A stretch of 25,741 nt of DNA from a virus (IMGVR_UViG_3300012917_000011:1-25741); one strand, 5' to 3'; shown: positions 8,110 to 15,664, counted from the stretch's first letter. Made by a program: numbers and translations. The notes: generated by a model from the letters alone, not told the origin.

Positions 8110-8381
8110 TTCGGGTGATCCTTGGGCCAGCCGTTGCAGTGCGCCAGTTCGTGCCGTCGTAGAATATCCGCCATCCATTCTGGCAACACAACCTGTCCGC
8201 TCTTACTGACGATCATACTGCCGGCCTTCAGAACCCATATCTCGCACTTGCCCTTGTTGGGAACGGTGCACCCCATGTGGTCACCGCAATGGGCAACGAT
8301 CTCATCGTACCCCAAAACATGCTCGATTACCGGCACTGACGGCGGCACATCGTACTGAGGTGGCGGCAAAAATGGTGTCAT
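8106..8381 (-). CDS. Small HExxH-motif protein, possible zinc metallopeptidase-like
   Basis: A 91-residue protein with RRHELAHCNGWPKDHP at residues 75-90: HELAH (H77, E78, H81), then Gly at 84 and a further His at 89. HExxH is the zinc site of gluzincin/metzincin peptidases, and the third His two positions later than in classical metzincins could complete it. The N-terminal half is Pro-rich (MTPFLPPPQYDVPP) and has HCGDHMGC and C46. I recognise R-H-E-x-A-H-C-N-G-W as a recurrent motif in small proteins of alphaproteobacterial phages. It is too short for a full peptidase, so it may be a minimal or non-catalytic metal site. GGGAG lies about 8 nt before the ATG; an ATGA overlap joins it to the Gly-rich gene. 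Confidence 0.7.
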   Translation of the reverse strand: MTPFLPPPQYDVPPSVPVIEHVLGYDEIVAHCGDHMGCTVPNKGKCEIWVLKAGSMIVSKSGQVVLPEWMADILRRHELAHCNGWPKDHPK

Positions 8382-8402
8382 GGCGTTTCTCCCAATGGTA
8401 TC

Positions 8403-8477
8403 AGCGCTTTCGACTGCGCAAGCGCAGTGGTAGCGCTAACCTGCGAAAACGAGATACGCAATTAGACTTTAGTCTAA
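8403..8477. repeat. Cluster of palindromes in the 8382-8468 gene gap
   Basis: Three nested elements lie in an 87-nt gap. ACTGCGCAAGCGCAGT (8413-8428) is a perfect inverted repeat with a two-base centre. It is flanked on both sides by the self-complementary hexamer AGCGCT (8403-8408 and 8432-8437). TTAGACTTTAGTCTAA (8462-8477) is a second inverted repeat that contains the stop codon of the GNAT-like gene. There is no U-run, so this is not a standard terminator. It could be a processing hairpin, an operator or a weak attenuator between the tail accessory genes and the next operon segment. Confidence 0.5.
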
Positions 8478-8942
8478 GAGCGTTTTTCCCCATTTGTATC
8501 CGGCTACCTCAAAACCAAGGTCACGCATCAATTTGATGTGGCGAAATGTGTTTCTAACGGTGTCGCTCGTTTTCACGACACCATGTTTGCGCAACTCATC
8601 ATGGCCAATCAATTTCAGGGTGAAGCCGATTCCGAGGGAGCGCACCCTGTGATCGACAAACCACAGGCCGTCGGCGGCTACGCGTTCATTGAAATTAAGA
8701 TCGCGATACCAATAATGGCATGAATACCCAATCGGAGCATTGGATTTTATCCAACGCGCCACAACCCATATGAGACGCTTTTCAAACTCTATTTGGTGAT
8801 ACCGTTTGAAATCCAATTCAAACGGTATGCCGCGAACCTCTAACCCGTGATGAAAAAACAACCGATTGAAAGCGCTCACCGGACCTGGGAAAATCTCAGT
8901 TCCATACCGTATTTTCCCTGCATGTTGGTTAGGCGCTAACAT
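8469..8942 (-). CDS. GNAT-like acetyltransferase, phage type
   Basis: A 157-residue protein. The segment W-F-V-D-H-R-V-R-S-L-G-I-G-F-T-L (about residues 95-110) fits GNAT motif A, where an R/Q-x-x-G-x-G/A loop binds the acetyl-CoA pyrophosphate. It is preceded by beta strands (APIGYSCHYWYRDL). A later helix-strand ends in MRDLGFEVAGYKWGKTL, typical of the GNAT C-terminus. Similar small N-acetyltransferase-like proteins are found beside internal virion genes in many podophages; their substrate is unknown. Start ATG at 8942 follows the TAG of the upstream gene directly. Acceptor unknown; it could modify host or virion proteins. Confidence 0.75.
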   Translation of the reverse strand: MLAPNQHAGKIRYGTEIFPGPVSAFNRLFFHHGLEVRGIPFELDFKRYHQIEFEKRLIWVVARWIKSNAPIGYSCHYWYRDLNFNERVAADGLWFVDHRVRSLGIGFTLKLIGHDELRKHGVVKTSDTVRNTFRHIKLMRDLGFEVAGYKWGKTLLD

Positions 8943-9296
8943 CTACGCAACTCCGAACGCCTGATCTAATTCCTGATGTTCCAAAGAATGGATATTCAGC
9001 CAATCATAGAACGCCGACTGATTGTCCAAATCCACTTCGGATAGATTGATACCCGTGATGTTCGCGTAAGGGCGGATTTGTTCGTGCCATTTTTCGTGGG
9101 AATCAAGCCAGTCACGACGTCCGATAGGGCCGGCCTCCATATTGAGGATAGGAAACTCCGGTATCACGACCGCAGGAGATCGCGCTGCGAGAACGGCGTT
9201 ATACCTCAAATGTTGACGGAAATGACCGACAAGGAACTCTCCGCTTCCTGCGGCGTCTCCGAACTGGAACAAGTTGAATGAAAATTCAGTGCTCAT
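8943..9296 (-). CDS. Conserved phage hypothetical protein
   Basis: A 117-residue protein. The N-terminal part (EFSFNLFQFGDAAGSGEFLVGHFRQHLRYNAVLAARSP) is mixed. The C-terminal part, INLSEVDLDNQSAFYDWLNIHSLEHQELDQAFGV, has a D-L-x(n)-F-x-x-W-x-x-x-H-x-x-x-H pattern that I know from small proteins coded between tail and internal virion genes in other podophages. The start overlaps the tailspike stop (ATGA), so it is coupled to it. It may be a chaperone or linker for a neighbouring virion protein; function not established. Confidence 0.7.
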   Translation of the reverse strand: MSTEFSFNLFQFGDAAGSGEFLVGHFRQHLRYNAVLAARSPAVVIPEFPILNMEAGPIGRRDWLDSHEKWHEQIRPYANITGINLSEVDLDNQSAFYDWLNIHSLEHQELDQAFGVA

Positions 9297-10792
9297 TGGT
9301 TTTCATAGACCCCACTCAAGATGACCCTAGACGTGCCTGTCAGGTTGGCTGAAGACGAGCACGATCCTGTCGCCGTTGCTGCGGAAATAAAGCAAGTGAC
9401 GTTTCCTCCGGTGCTTACAGAATCACGGCCGACTAAACCAGCGCCTGAGTTGGCCGTATTAGGCAGCGAGAAAAAGAACACATTCGTGCATGTGCCTAAT
9501 GTTGCAATCGTAAAATCCAGTTGAACGGTCGTTGTCTTTGCAAGCGTGTTTGCCTTCCCAGAATTGACCGTGAATGTAGCCGAACCGCACGCTGGAGATG
9601 GCGTGTAAGTTTTCCAAGCTCCCCCAACTGTCGTTGTCGTGAATTGCGAATAATCGCCAAGCGCAACAAGCCCTGTCAGCGTGCCGGTATAGTCCGTCAA
9701 TATGGTGTGGCCGCTAGTCCCGATCCATTGATTCCCTTGGCTAAAAAGGGCAGTGCCGGCAGCGAGATTCACTCCGTTTGAAATGTTGTTATTGACCTGC
9801 TCGAAGTAAGCATTGGCGACCATAGTGTAGGGTGCGGTCGCGGTGCCGGATAGATCATAGGCGGCCCGACCGCTGTTTATCGGCCCCTCGACTTCGTTTA
9901 AAATCAGGCGTGTCTGGCCTGACGTAAGTTGAAACCCGTTTTGCAATCCGCCCTGAGTAATGCCGTTATAAATGTGCATCGTGTCAAAGATGCCGTCAAA
10001 GTACGTTCCTTGAATCCCGATGCTTGTTCCAACGATCTCGCAATCTTTAAATCGAGAATCAGCCGCGCCGACCGCGCTGTTAGGATCGGTGAAAATTCCG
10101 TAATTGCCGCTGACGACCGTTGGAACAACACTGATGTAATTGCGCAGCGTACAGTTCGTGATGTGGATTTCCAGCGAGTTCGCCGTGCTCGCTGCGCCCA
10201 GACGGATGAATCCACCGATCGACCCGTTGCCGGTGTGTCCGTTGCATCCGTACATACGGAAATCGCGAAGATGGATGCCCTGGAAATCAGGGAGCGCAAA
10301 ACCGGAATCGGTAACATTGGTGTTGCAATCCCATTGCCCCCCGATCAGCGACAGGTCAATGAGGGAGTTGGACAAGCCAACATTGCCCTTAAGCATTGTC
10401 GGGATCGAAACGTTTGCCTGGATATAAGCATCAGGGTCGGCCCAGATGCTGCAACCAGGAGACCAGACCAAGCCTGTCGAACCGATCTTATAGAAGCCTG
10501 CCGGGATGATGACCGTTCCGTTGTTGGCGATGCCAAGAGGTCCTGCCACTCGACACGCGGTCATTGCGGCATTGAACGCCGTTCCGAAGTTGGCTGTGAC
10601 GCCGGTCGGGTCCGCGTTGAACGGTGATCGCGTTACGTTGAATGTTTGAGGGGATGGGGTGCCCTGGACAAACGCCGTCGAGGCACAGGCATTGCTGTTG
10701 TCGCCGACCGGCCGCGTCGGGCACGTCGTATTTTGCGCGAGCGCAGCGTTGGCAACGAGGTTGAAAAACAGCGTGAGGAACAGACGACGCAT
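9293..10792 (-). CDS. Tailspike/tail fibre with pectate-lyase-like beta-helix and Sec signal peptide
   Basis: A 499-residue protein. Residues 1-19 form a standard Sec signal peptide: MRR, a hydrophobic core, then ANAALA with cleavage expected before Q20. Next comes CPTRPVGDNSNACASTAFV, a short repeat-like segment common at the start of phage tail fibres. From about residue 50, TFNVTRSPFNADPTGVTANFGTAF matches the opening of the pectate-lyase superfamily (PF12708-type), where a parallel right-handed beta-helix begins. Many short strands follow (HLRDFRMYGCNGHTG, IHITNCTLRN, RFKDCEIVGTSIGIQG, DTMHIYNGI). The C-terminal 120 residues are Thr/Ser-rich beta sequence. Likely role: receptor binding and possibly polysaccharide degradation. 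A signal peptide is odd for a virion protein assembled in the cytoplasm. Confidence 0.85.
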   Translation of the reverse strand: MRRLFLTLFFNLVANAALAQNTTCPTRPVGDNSNACASTAFVQGTPSPQTFNVTRSPFNADPTGVTANFGTAFNAAMTACRVAGPLGIANNGTVIIPAGFYKIGSTGLVWSPGCSIWADPDAYIQANVSIPTMLKGNVGLSNSLIDLSLIGGQWDCNTNVTDSGFALPDFQGIHLRDFRMYGCNGHTGNGSIGGFIRLGAASTANSLEIHITNCTLRNYISVVPTVVSGNYGIFTDPNSAVGAADSRFKDCEIVGTSIGIQGTYFDGIFDTMHIYNGITQGGLQNGFQLTSGQTRLILNEVEGPINSGRAAYDLSGTATAPYTMVANAYFEQVNNNISNGVNLAAGTALFSQGNQWIGTSGHTILTDYTGTLTGLVALGDYSQFTTTTVGGAWKTYTPSPACGSATFTVNSGKANTLAKTTTVQLDFTIATLGTCTNVFFFSLPNTANSGAGLVGRDSVSTGGNVTCFISAATATGSCSSSANLTGTSRVILSGVYENQ

Positions 10793-11145
10793 TATGATTC
10801 CTCCATGATCGTCAGCGGATTGCCAGAACCGCTAGCTGATAGCGCCTGCCATCCCTGTTTTGCGCCCTGCCCCTCTATTACTCTATCAGCCCCAGCGGCA
10901 AATATGCGAAAGCCTCCACCAAGTGCAGCGGTGGATGGCGTAAGCGTGGCGCTGGCACCACCAGGAGTGTTCTGAAGTACGGTTAATGGAAACACGAAAA
11001 TATCAACAGCGCCAGCGATCAATCCGGGATTGTGGAAAGTCAGTTTTTTACGATTCGGATTTATTCCTATTACCTGTGTCGGGGATGTACTAATATTGTT
11101 TAACGCCAGAATCGTCGAATTCGCTAGGTTTGTAGTATTCGTCAT
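10792..11145 (-). CDS. Small beta-rich tail-region protein
   Basis: A 117-residue protein starting MTNTTNLANSTILALNN. The ATG at 11145 is preferred because it makes an ATGA overlap with the tail hub gene; an upstream TTG at 11160 would lengthen it by five residues. Sequence around TSPTQVIGINPNRKKLTFHNPG matches a segment of the membrane-anchored 364-759 product, so the two are paralogues; this one lacks any signal. The rest (AVDIFVFPLTVLQN, GGGFRIFAAGADRVIEG, GWQALSASGSGNPLTIMEES) is a regular beta pattern. It ends in a TAATG junction with the tailspike gene. A tail-tip or tailspike adaptor or decoration role is likely from position. Confidence 0.75.
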   Translation of the reverse strand: MTNTTNLANSTILALNNISTSPTQVIGINPNRKKLTFHNPGLIAGAVDIFVFPLTVLQNTPGGASATLTPSTAALGGGFRIFAAGADRVIEGQGAKQGWQALSASGSGNPLTIMEES

Positions 11146-12923
11146 GGCGACGTTCCCCAAATATCTGCGTCGTTGTATTCGTTAGCTATCGCATTAATCG
11201 ACAGACCTAAGACGCTACCTTGCACGGTATTTCCGATGAATTTCCCATATCCTTCCGTGTCCTGATACGGGAATTTGAATCCTCCAGTGACGAAATTGAA
11301 GTTGCCGGGCACAGCATTAAGAAACTGCACGACTTGACCAAAATTGTTTACCCACGTGATGAGGGAAGCTGCGACGAATATATATGCGTTCGATCCGTTT
11401 TCTGTGTCCAGCGACATCGTAAGGTTTTGCGCCGTCTGCGTCGTCACTGCAATGCCGGATGTTACAGCTTTCTTTGCTGTCACCAAATTTCCATGCGGCG
11501 TCAGTGACGTGATCAGCAAAATAGGGACTGCCACAGCCTTATTGGCAAGTAATTGCGTGACATCTCCGCCGGATGATCCGAACGTCTCTACCTGCGTTGT
11601 CGATGCCAACGGCACGGAGCAAATAGACAACAGCGCGCCTTGCGAAACGACAAACCATTTATTTTGTTGAAACACGACAATGATTGAGCGCGTACCTAGC
11701 GTCGGGTCGATATACTTCAGCAAAAGCAAGTAACAGTGAATATTGCTTAAATCGTTGAGGGCTGCGGACGGTTCCAAACTAAAATCAGTGTTTTGCAAAA
11801 TTCCGTCCAGGTCATCAGATATTTTCTGCACCGTCGCTCCGAAAATTCCATAAACTCCTTGCTTGTTTGCCATCAAGACAATGCGATTGTACGACTGAAT
11901 TGACATCAGAAACGAAGTTCCAACATCCGAAGAAAGCGTAAGTATAGTAAATAGTGTGATTGACGACGATACAGTAATTGATCCGATTTGCTTAATACTC
12001 TGATCTCCAAAAATGTATAGGAAGTTGTTAAGCGCACGAAGCCCGGTAATGGAATGCACCAAATCCGCGTCAGTGATCGTGGTTGATCCGGCCGCGTCAG
12101 CGGGATTGATGTCATCGAAAGTTTGCCCTGTTGACGCACCCGTGCCAGTGAAATTGAGAATTCGCCCATTGGCCCACCACACACGACCAGCAAACACCGT
12201 TATTGTTGTTCCGGTGACTTGGGGCCACACAACGACGGTCGCCGTCGCTGGCGTGGTATTTGCTCCGGTGAAAACAACGGTAATTGCTGCGCCAGCGGCG
12301 TTTCCGGTTCCTGCATTGGTGACATTGACAGCAACGATAGAGCCCCCGGAAAGGACAGCCGTTGCCGTAGCTCCTCCGGCGTTTCCGCCAGCGCCTCCTG
12401 TAAAGCTGACTGCCGGCGGTGCGCCATAACCTGATCCTCCATTTGTGATGTTAATATTCGGAGAAATGCCACCGGACTTGACGAAAAGTGTCCCGTCCCA
12501 GGTTGCATATCCTCCCGTAGCGTCCATGATCAAAATGCGCTTGGACGCAAACAGCACCATATCAGGTTTGGCGGAAAACGTTCCGGGTCCCGCAATAGTA
12601 ACCTGCGCGCCGGTCAAAGCATTTATCTGTGTGGCGCTTCCGTCCGTCGCAAAGAAAATATCGTAATCGTTGTTGTTATAGTTTGCCTGAAACTGACGTG
12701 ATACGGTTTTACCGCCTACTGTTGTGAGCGCGGTCGCGGCTCCTGGAACTGTCTGAAAATCGTTAGCCGCAATTGGCTGTAGGTTTTCCATCCACGCCAC
12801 CTCTTTCTCTGAGAGGTTTTGGCGGGCTACCTTAGTGTTCATCTTCTCGAATTGTTGGAACAGAATAAATTTAGAGTTCCCGACCTGGGACGATTGGCGG
12901 AATGATTGCGGAGAGAGGCCCAT
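11142..12923 (-). CDS. Tail hub / stabilisation protein, P22 gp10-like
   Basis: A 593-residue protein. The N-terminus (MGLSPQSFRQSSQVGNSKF..) is followed by a repeating beta architecture with TGGYATWDGTLFV, GRVWWANGRILNFTG, RALNNFLYIFGDQSIKQIG and NRIVLMANKQGVYGI. This is the propeller-like arrangement of podovirus tail hub proteins of the P22 gp10 (packaged-DNA stabilisation) type. A Gly-rich insert at about residues 151-233 interrupts it and carries the GSGY beta repeat. It follows the gp4-like adaptor gene with a TAATG overlap, the order expected of adaptor then hub. The exact family match is a judgement from pattern and context. Confidence 0.7.
   Translation of the reverse strand: MGLSPQSFRQSSQVGNSKFILFQQFEKMNTKVARQNLSEKEVAWMENLQPIAANDFQTVPGAATALTTVGGKTVSRQFQANYNNNDYDIFFATDGSATQINALTGAQVTIAGPGTFSAKPDMVLFASKRILIMDATGGYATWDGTLFVKSGGISPNINITNGGSGYGAPPAVSFTGGAGGNAGGATATAVLSGGSIVAVNVTNAGTGNAAGAAITVVFTGANTTPATATVVVWPQVTGTTITVFAGRVWWANGRILNFTGTGASTGQTFDDINPADAAGSTTITDADLVHSITGLRALNNFLYIFGDQSIKQIGSITVSSSITLFTILTLSSDVGTSFLMSIQSYNRIVLMANKQGVYGIFGATVQKISDDLDGILQNTDFSLEPSAALNDLSNIHCYLLLLKYIDPTLGTRSIIVVFQQNKWFVVSQGALLSICSVPLASTTQVETFGSSGGDVTQLLANKAVAVPILLITSLTPHGNLVTAKKAVTSGIAVTTQTAQNLTMSLDTENGSNAYIFVAASLITWVNNFGQVVQFLNAVPGNFNFVTGGFKFPYQDTEGYGKFIGNTVQGSVLGLSINAIANEYNDADIWGTSP
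12225..12473 (-). repeat. GSGY beta-repeat insert in the tail hub gene
   Basis: Codes for about residues 151-233 of the hub protein. It contains NGGSGYGAPPAVSFTGG, then GGATATAVLSGGSIVAVNV and TNAGTGNAAGAAITVVFTG, which form two related units with the scheme G-G-S-G-Y-x-x-P-P-x-V-x-F ... A-x-A-x-V-x-x-G-x-I. The sequence on either side reads as uninterrupted hub protein (DGTLFV before, TITVFAGRVWW after), so the block looks inserted. The same type of unit occurs in the next two upstream genes. Confidence 0.6.
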
Positions 12924-13855
12924 TATCCGTTGAACGCTCTGTTGACCTTGCGCGCAAACGTCGTGTGGTACGGGTTGGGAATTCGAATCCCCGCCGACGT
13001 TGTGATGAAACGGGGCACGAGGTGGGCATAGCGATCTTCGAGTGCCGCGACCTGCCCGAAATTCTGATGCTTGTAGAGCAAGTAGGCGGCGGCCTTGAAT
13101 TGCACCGCCTTATCCCACGGATCGACAAGTTGCGTGTCAACATCTGTTGCTGCAACAAGCGGGGCCGGCAAAAATGACACATCCCACTCGGAAAGATACA
13201 TCTGATCGGGTGGGGCTTGGATGTAGACTTGCTGTCCTTGCTGATGTTGATTGTACACGGATGGCGGTTGCACAAATGCTGTTGTCGCCCACGCCCGTGC
13301 ATATGCTTGAAAAAGCTGAAACGGCAGGTAGGACAGCGAACGGCGTTGCTGATTCCATATGTAGGAAATCCCTATAATTGACAGAGGGTTGCCGATGATT
13401 GTTGACAGCGGATTAGCCTGGAACAGCGGAATCGCGGTCGCCGCCGCCCCAGAGCCTATGCCGCCAACCGTCACCGCCGGAACCGCGCTGTAGCCCTGCC
13501 CCCATTGCGTCATTGTGATTGACGTAAGGATGCCCGAGACAAGCGTTCCCACCCCAAGAGCTTGCACTCCGCCGGGCGGGGGCGCAGCAAACGTTACCGC
13601 GACCGTCGAGCCCGCACCGTAATTCGATCCGCCGGCCGTGACGTTTGCGCCCGTAACCGCGCCGTTGAGCGCGTAGATTTCCTTGCCCTGCAAAAGCTGT
13701 ATGCCAGTGACGTTTTGCCGCACGCACCACATGTCACGGGCGGCGTCAATCCGGGCGTCATTGATCCGGGAGATTACGCGGGAGAGCGGCCACGAGCTGT
13801 TCGTGCTGTCGTGCACGATTTCAAGCACATCGTTGATGTAGTCCTGCAATTGCAT
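12923..13855 (-). CDS. Head-tail adaptor, P22 gp4-like, with repeat insert
   Basis: A 310-residue protein. Residues 1-65 (MQLQDYINDVLEIVHDSTNS, then SRVISRINDARIDAARDMW) are the helical opening of podovirus adaptor proteins that dock on the portal. Residues 66-148 are a Gly/Ala-rich GSGY-type insert. The adaptor sequence resumes with STIIGNPLSIIGISYIWNQQ, ending in PWDKAVQFKAAAYLLYKHQNF and GQVAALEDRYAHLVPRFI, again the typical helical end of the family. GGAGC lies upstream of the ATG. It is followed directly by the hub gene. In P22 the equivalent protein closes the portal after packaging and carries the tail. Confidence 0.8.
   Translation of the reverse strand: MQLQDYINDVLEIVHDSTNSSWPLSRVISRINDARIDAARDMWCVRQNVTGIQLLQGKEIYALNGAVTGANVTAGGSNYGAGSTVAVTFAAPPPGGVQALGVGTLVSGILTSITMTQWGQGYSAVPAVTVGGIGSGAAATAIPLFQANPLSTIIGNPLSIIGISYIWNQQRRSLSYLPFQLFQAYARAWATTAFVQPPSVYNQHQQGQQVYIQAPPDQMYLSEWDVSFLPAPLVAATDVDTQLVDPWDKAVQFKAAAYLLYKHQNFGQVAALEDRYAHLVPRFITTSAGIRIPNPYHTTFARKVNRAFNG
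13412..13660 (-). repeat. GSGY beta-repeat insert in the adaptor gene
   Basis: Codes for about residues 66-148 of the adaptor. It has AGGSNYGAGSTVAVTFAAPPPGGVQAL-type sequence, then WGQGYSAVPAVTVGG and GSGAAATAIPLF. The PPPGGVQA segment recurs almost unchanged in the 14471-15664 gene (PPPPGGVQATF), which points to exchange or duplication between neighbours. It sits where the helical family sequence is interrupted. Confidence 0.6.
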
Positions 13856-13960
13856 TGGGCCTGCTCCGAGCGGGCCTCACGATGACAAACAACGAGCCGA
13901 CTGTCTAGGATAGGTGGAGGGGGCCGGGACACTTCCCTTAACCCACAGTCGCCCGCTCCG

Positions 13961-13978
13961 ATTTCCCCGTAGGGAAAT
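13961..13978. other. Intergenic hairpin between the neck protein and adaptor genes
   Basis: ATTTCCC (13961-13967), a CGTA loop, then GGGAAAT (13972-13978) form a perfect 7-bp stem in the 132-nt gap between 13988 and 13855. No U-run follows on either strand, so it is a weak terminator candidate at best. It could stabilise or process the mRNA. No convincing promoter was seen in the rest of the gap. Confidence 0.45.
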
Positions 13979-13987
13979 TCGTCAAAT

Positions 13988-14470
13988 TCAGTCTGTGGCG
14001 CGCCCTACGCGTTGCCGGTCGGTCCGAGGCTTCGCGCGCTTGCGCCGGCCAACCTTTGTCGTCGGGTCGCCTTCGGGTGGCGGATTCGGCCTGTCATCTT
14101 CCTCATTGCCAAGGTCAACCGGTATCGGGTCGTTCGGATTGCGCCGCACGAGGTCGTAGAAAATCGGCCGCAGCTCAATCTTTTCGGCAAGGATTTGGTA
14201 TAGAGGGGGGCCGTCCCCCAGCCCCTCGGGCTTCAAATAATCGCGCCCGGACCAGCCGTAGCGTTTTGCCATGTGCAGTGCGCGGTCCTGTAACTCGCCG
14301 GGATAGCCGAAACAATGCGTCGCTTGTTCCGCGGTCACATCAACACGCGTCTCTGGCGGAAACCTGATCGGAATCCCGTTGAACATGTCGTTGATAAGAA
14401 ATTCGTTGTGGTTGATCACCTCAACCATCATGACGGCCGGAGAGGGCCGGTCGGCTTCCGGTTCCGTCAT
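13988..14470 (-). CDS. Conserved small neck-region phage protein
   Basis: A 160-residue protein. VMMVEVINHNEFLINDMFNG, then IRFPPETRVDVTAEQATHCFGYPGE, follows a pattern I know from a small beta protein found near the portal and adaptor genes of other podophages (strand, polar turn, P-x-x-x-V-x-V, then A-x-H-x-F-G). The centre (YGWSGRDYLKPEG) is less clear. The C-terminus is disordered and basic (GRRKRAKPRTDRQRVGR), which could contact DNA. It sits directly after the 397-aa structural gene. Function unknown. Confidence 0.7.
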   Translation of the reverse strand: MTEPEADRPSPAVMMVEVINHNEFLINDMFNGIPIRFPPETRVDVTAEQATHCFGYPGELQDRALHMAKRYGWSGRDYLKPEGLGDGPPLYQILAEKIELRPIFYDLVRRNPNDPIPVDLGNEEDDRPNPPPEGDPTTKVGRRKRAKPRTDRQRVGRATD

Positions 14471-15664
14471 TTACTGCACCATTGCTTGCACGATAGATGT
14501 ATCGACGCGGCCACCATATTGTGTGTTCGTCACGGTGGCGAGAGTAGCGCCACCCACGTAGGTCACAGTGACAGCGGCACCCTGTAAACCATAACCGGGA
14601 TCTTCAACGGAGAAAGTTCCCGCCGCCGCGGTGGTGAGGCCGCGAGCCGGACGTGGGAAAAACGTGTTGTTGTTGTTCGTCCCCGCAACAATTCCGAGCG
14701 AGGTAATCGCGACTCCATTAGTGACGGCGGTTGACCCACCCGTCGCAGTCGCGCTTGTTCCAGTGATACAGAACGACATGATCGGGGTTGCCGCTGCCGC
14801 GCCGAGTGACGTGCCGCCAAACGAAATAGTTGCTTGGCTGTTGCCGGCATAGCCACCGCCGAAAGCGGTCATCACGATGGCGGTAAGCGTACCTGTGCCC
14901 GTTAGGGCGGCCCCTGTAAGAAGCGCTCCGGTCGTTCCGGTAACGAGATTGGCCTGATACGGCGATCCCTGCCAAGCGTTTGCTGGGTTGATAAGGCCCG
15001 GCGCGGGAACGGTTTGCGGTGTATCACCGGGAAAACGGATTGCGCCCTGATAGAACTGCGGCTGCGGGATGATGTAAAACTGCGGAATCGACGTATAACC
15101 CGCACCGGGGGCGAGCTGCGTCACTCCAGTAATCACGCCAGCCGCGGATATGGTTGCCGTAAACGTCGCCTGCACACCACCGGGAGGCGGGGGGTCGCAA
15201 ACGATGGTAGGGGGCACAAGGAAGCCAGAACCGCCCTGCGTAACCGTGGGCGCGGGAACCGTGCCGCCGACCACCACATAACCTTGCGCGGTTGCCGTGA
15301 CGCCGCCCGCGGCCGGAGCCGCGAAAGTGACCGTCGAGCCGGTTTGATTCGGGCCAATGCCGTTGGTGCCACCCGATCCAGCGTTCGTGATGCTGCCGCC
15401 GACGCACGTACCGGAGTTGTTCACCAAGCGGTAGTTGGTCCCATCGCAAGAAATCTGCGCCAGCGTTTCAGGGCCGGCATACTGTCGCCAGATGGCGTTA
15501 GTCGGGTCCCACCATTCCACAATCGTCTGCGAACCAGTCGTGATCAAATAGGTTCCTGACGGCGGATACCACACTCCACCGGAGGGAAGTGTCACTACAC
15601 CGGGAACGCCAATATTTTGCGGTGACGTGGGCGGAAGCGGGAAAACACCTCTTATCTGTGCCAT
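14471..15664 (-). CDS. Structural protein built largely of GSGY beta repeats, 397 aa
   Basis: Residues 1-75 (MAQIRGVFPLPPTSPQNIGV, then GTYLITTGSQTIVEWWDPTN) look like a small beta domain, possibly an anchoring part. From about residue 88 the protein is a run of Gly/Ala/Thr-rich beta units with TQGGSGFLVPPTIVC, APGAGYTSIPQFYI, AFGGGYAGNSQATISFGG and VEDPGYGLQGAAVTVTYVGG. Each follows the scheme G-x-G-Y/F-x-x-x-P/Q-x-V/I. These resemble the repeats inserted in the adaptor and hub genes. A decoration or neck-fibre protein is plausible. The ATG at 15664 follows the Tat-type mini-capsid gene by 11 nt. Confidence 0.7.
   Translation of the reverse strand: MAQIRGVFPLPPTSPQNIGVPGVVTLPSGGVWYPPSGTYLITTGSQTIVEWWDPTNAIWRQYAGPETLAQISCDGTNYRLVNNSGTCVGGSITNAGSGGTNGIGPNQTGSTVTFAAPAAGGVTATAQGYVVVGGTVPAPTVTQGGSGFLVPPTIVCDPPPPGGVQATFTATISAAGVITGVTQLAPGAGYTSIPQFYIIPQPQFYQGAIRFPGDTPQTVPAPGLINPANAWQGSPYQANLVTGTTGALLTGAALTGTGTLTAIVMTAFGGGYAGNSQATISFGGTSLGAAAATPIMSFCITGTSATATGGSTAVTNGVAITSLGIVAGTNNNNTFFPRPARGLTTAAAGTFSVEDPGYGLQGAAVTVTYVGGATLATVTNTQYGGRVDTSIVQAMVQ

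Noticed and set aside
6119-8118. Several long plus-strand Pro/Arg/Ala-rich frames
   Set aside because: They are antisense shadows of Gly/Ala-rich repeats (GGC/GCC codons read in reverse) and have no ribosome sites or neighbours on that strand.
9929-10627. A 232-codon plus-strand frame opposite the tailspike
   Set aside because: The tailspike frame has clear domain and signal sequence and operon fit; the antisense product shows no recognisable pattern.
13961-13978. The ATTTCCC/GGGAAAT hairpin as an intrinsic terminator
   Set aside because: No U-run follows on either strand; listed only as a hairpin.
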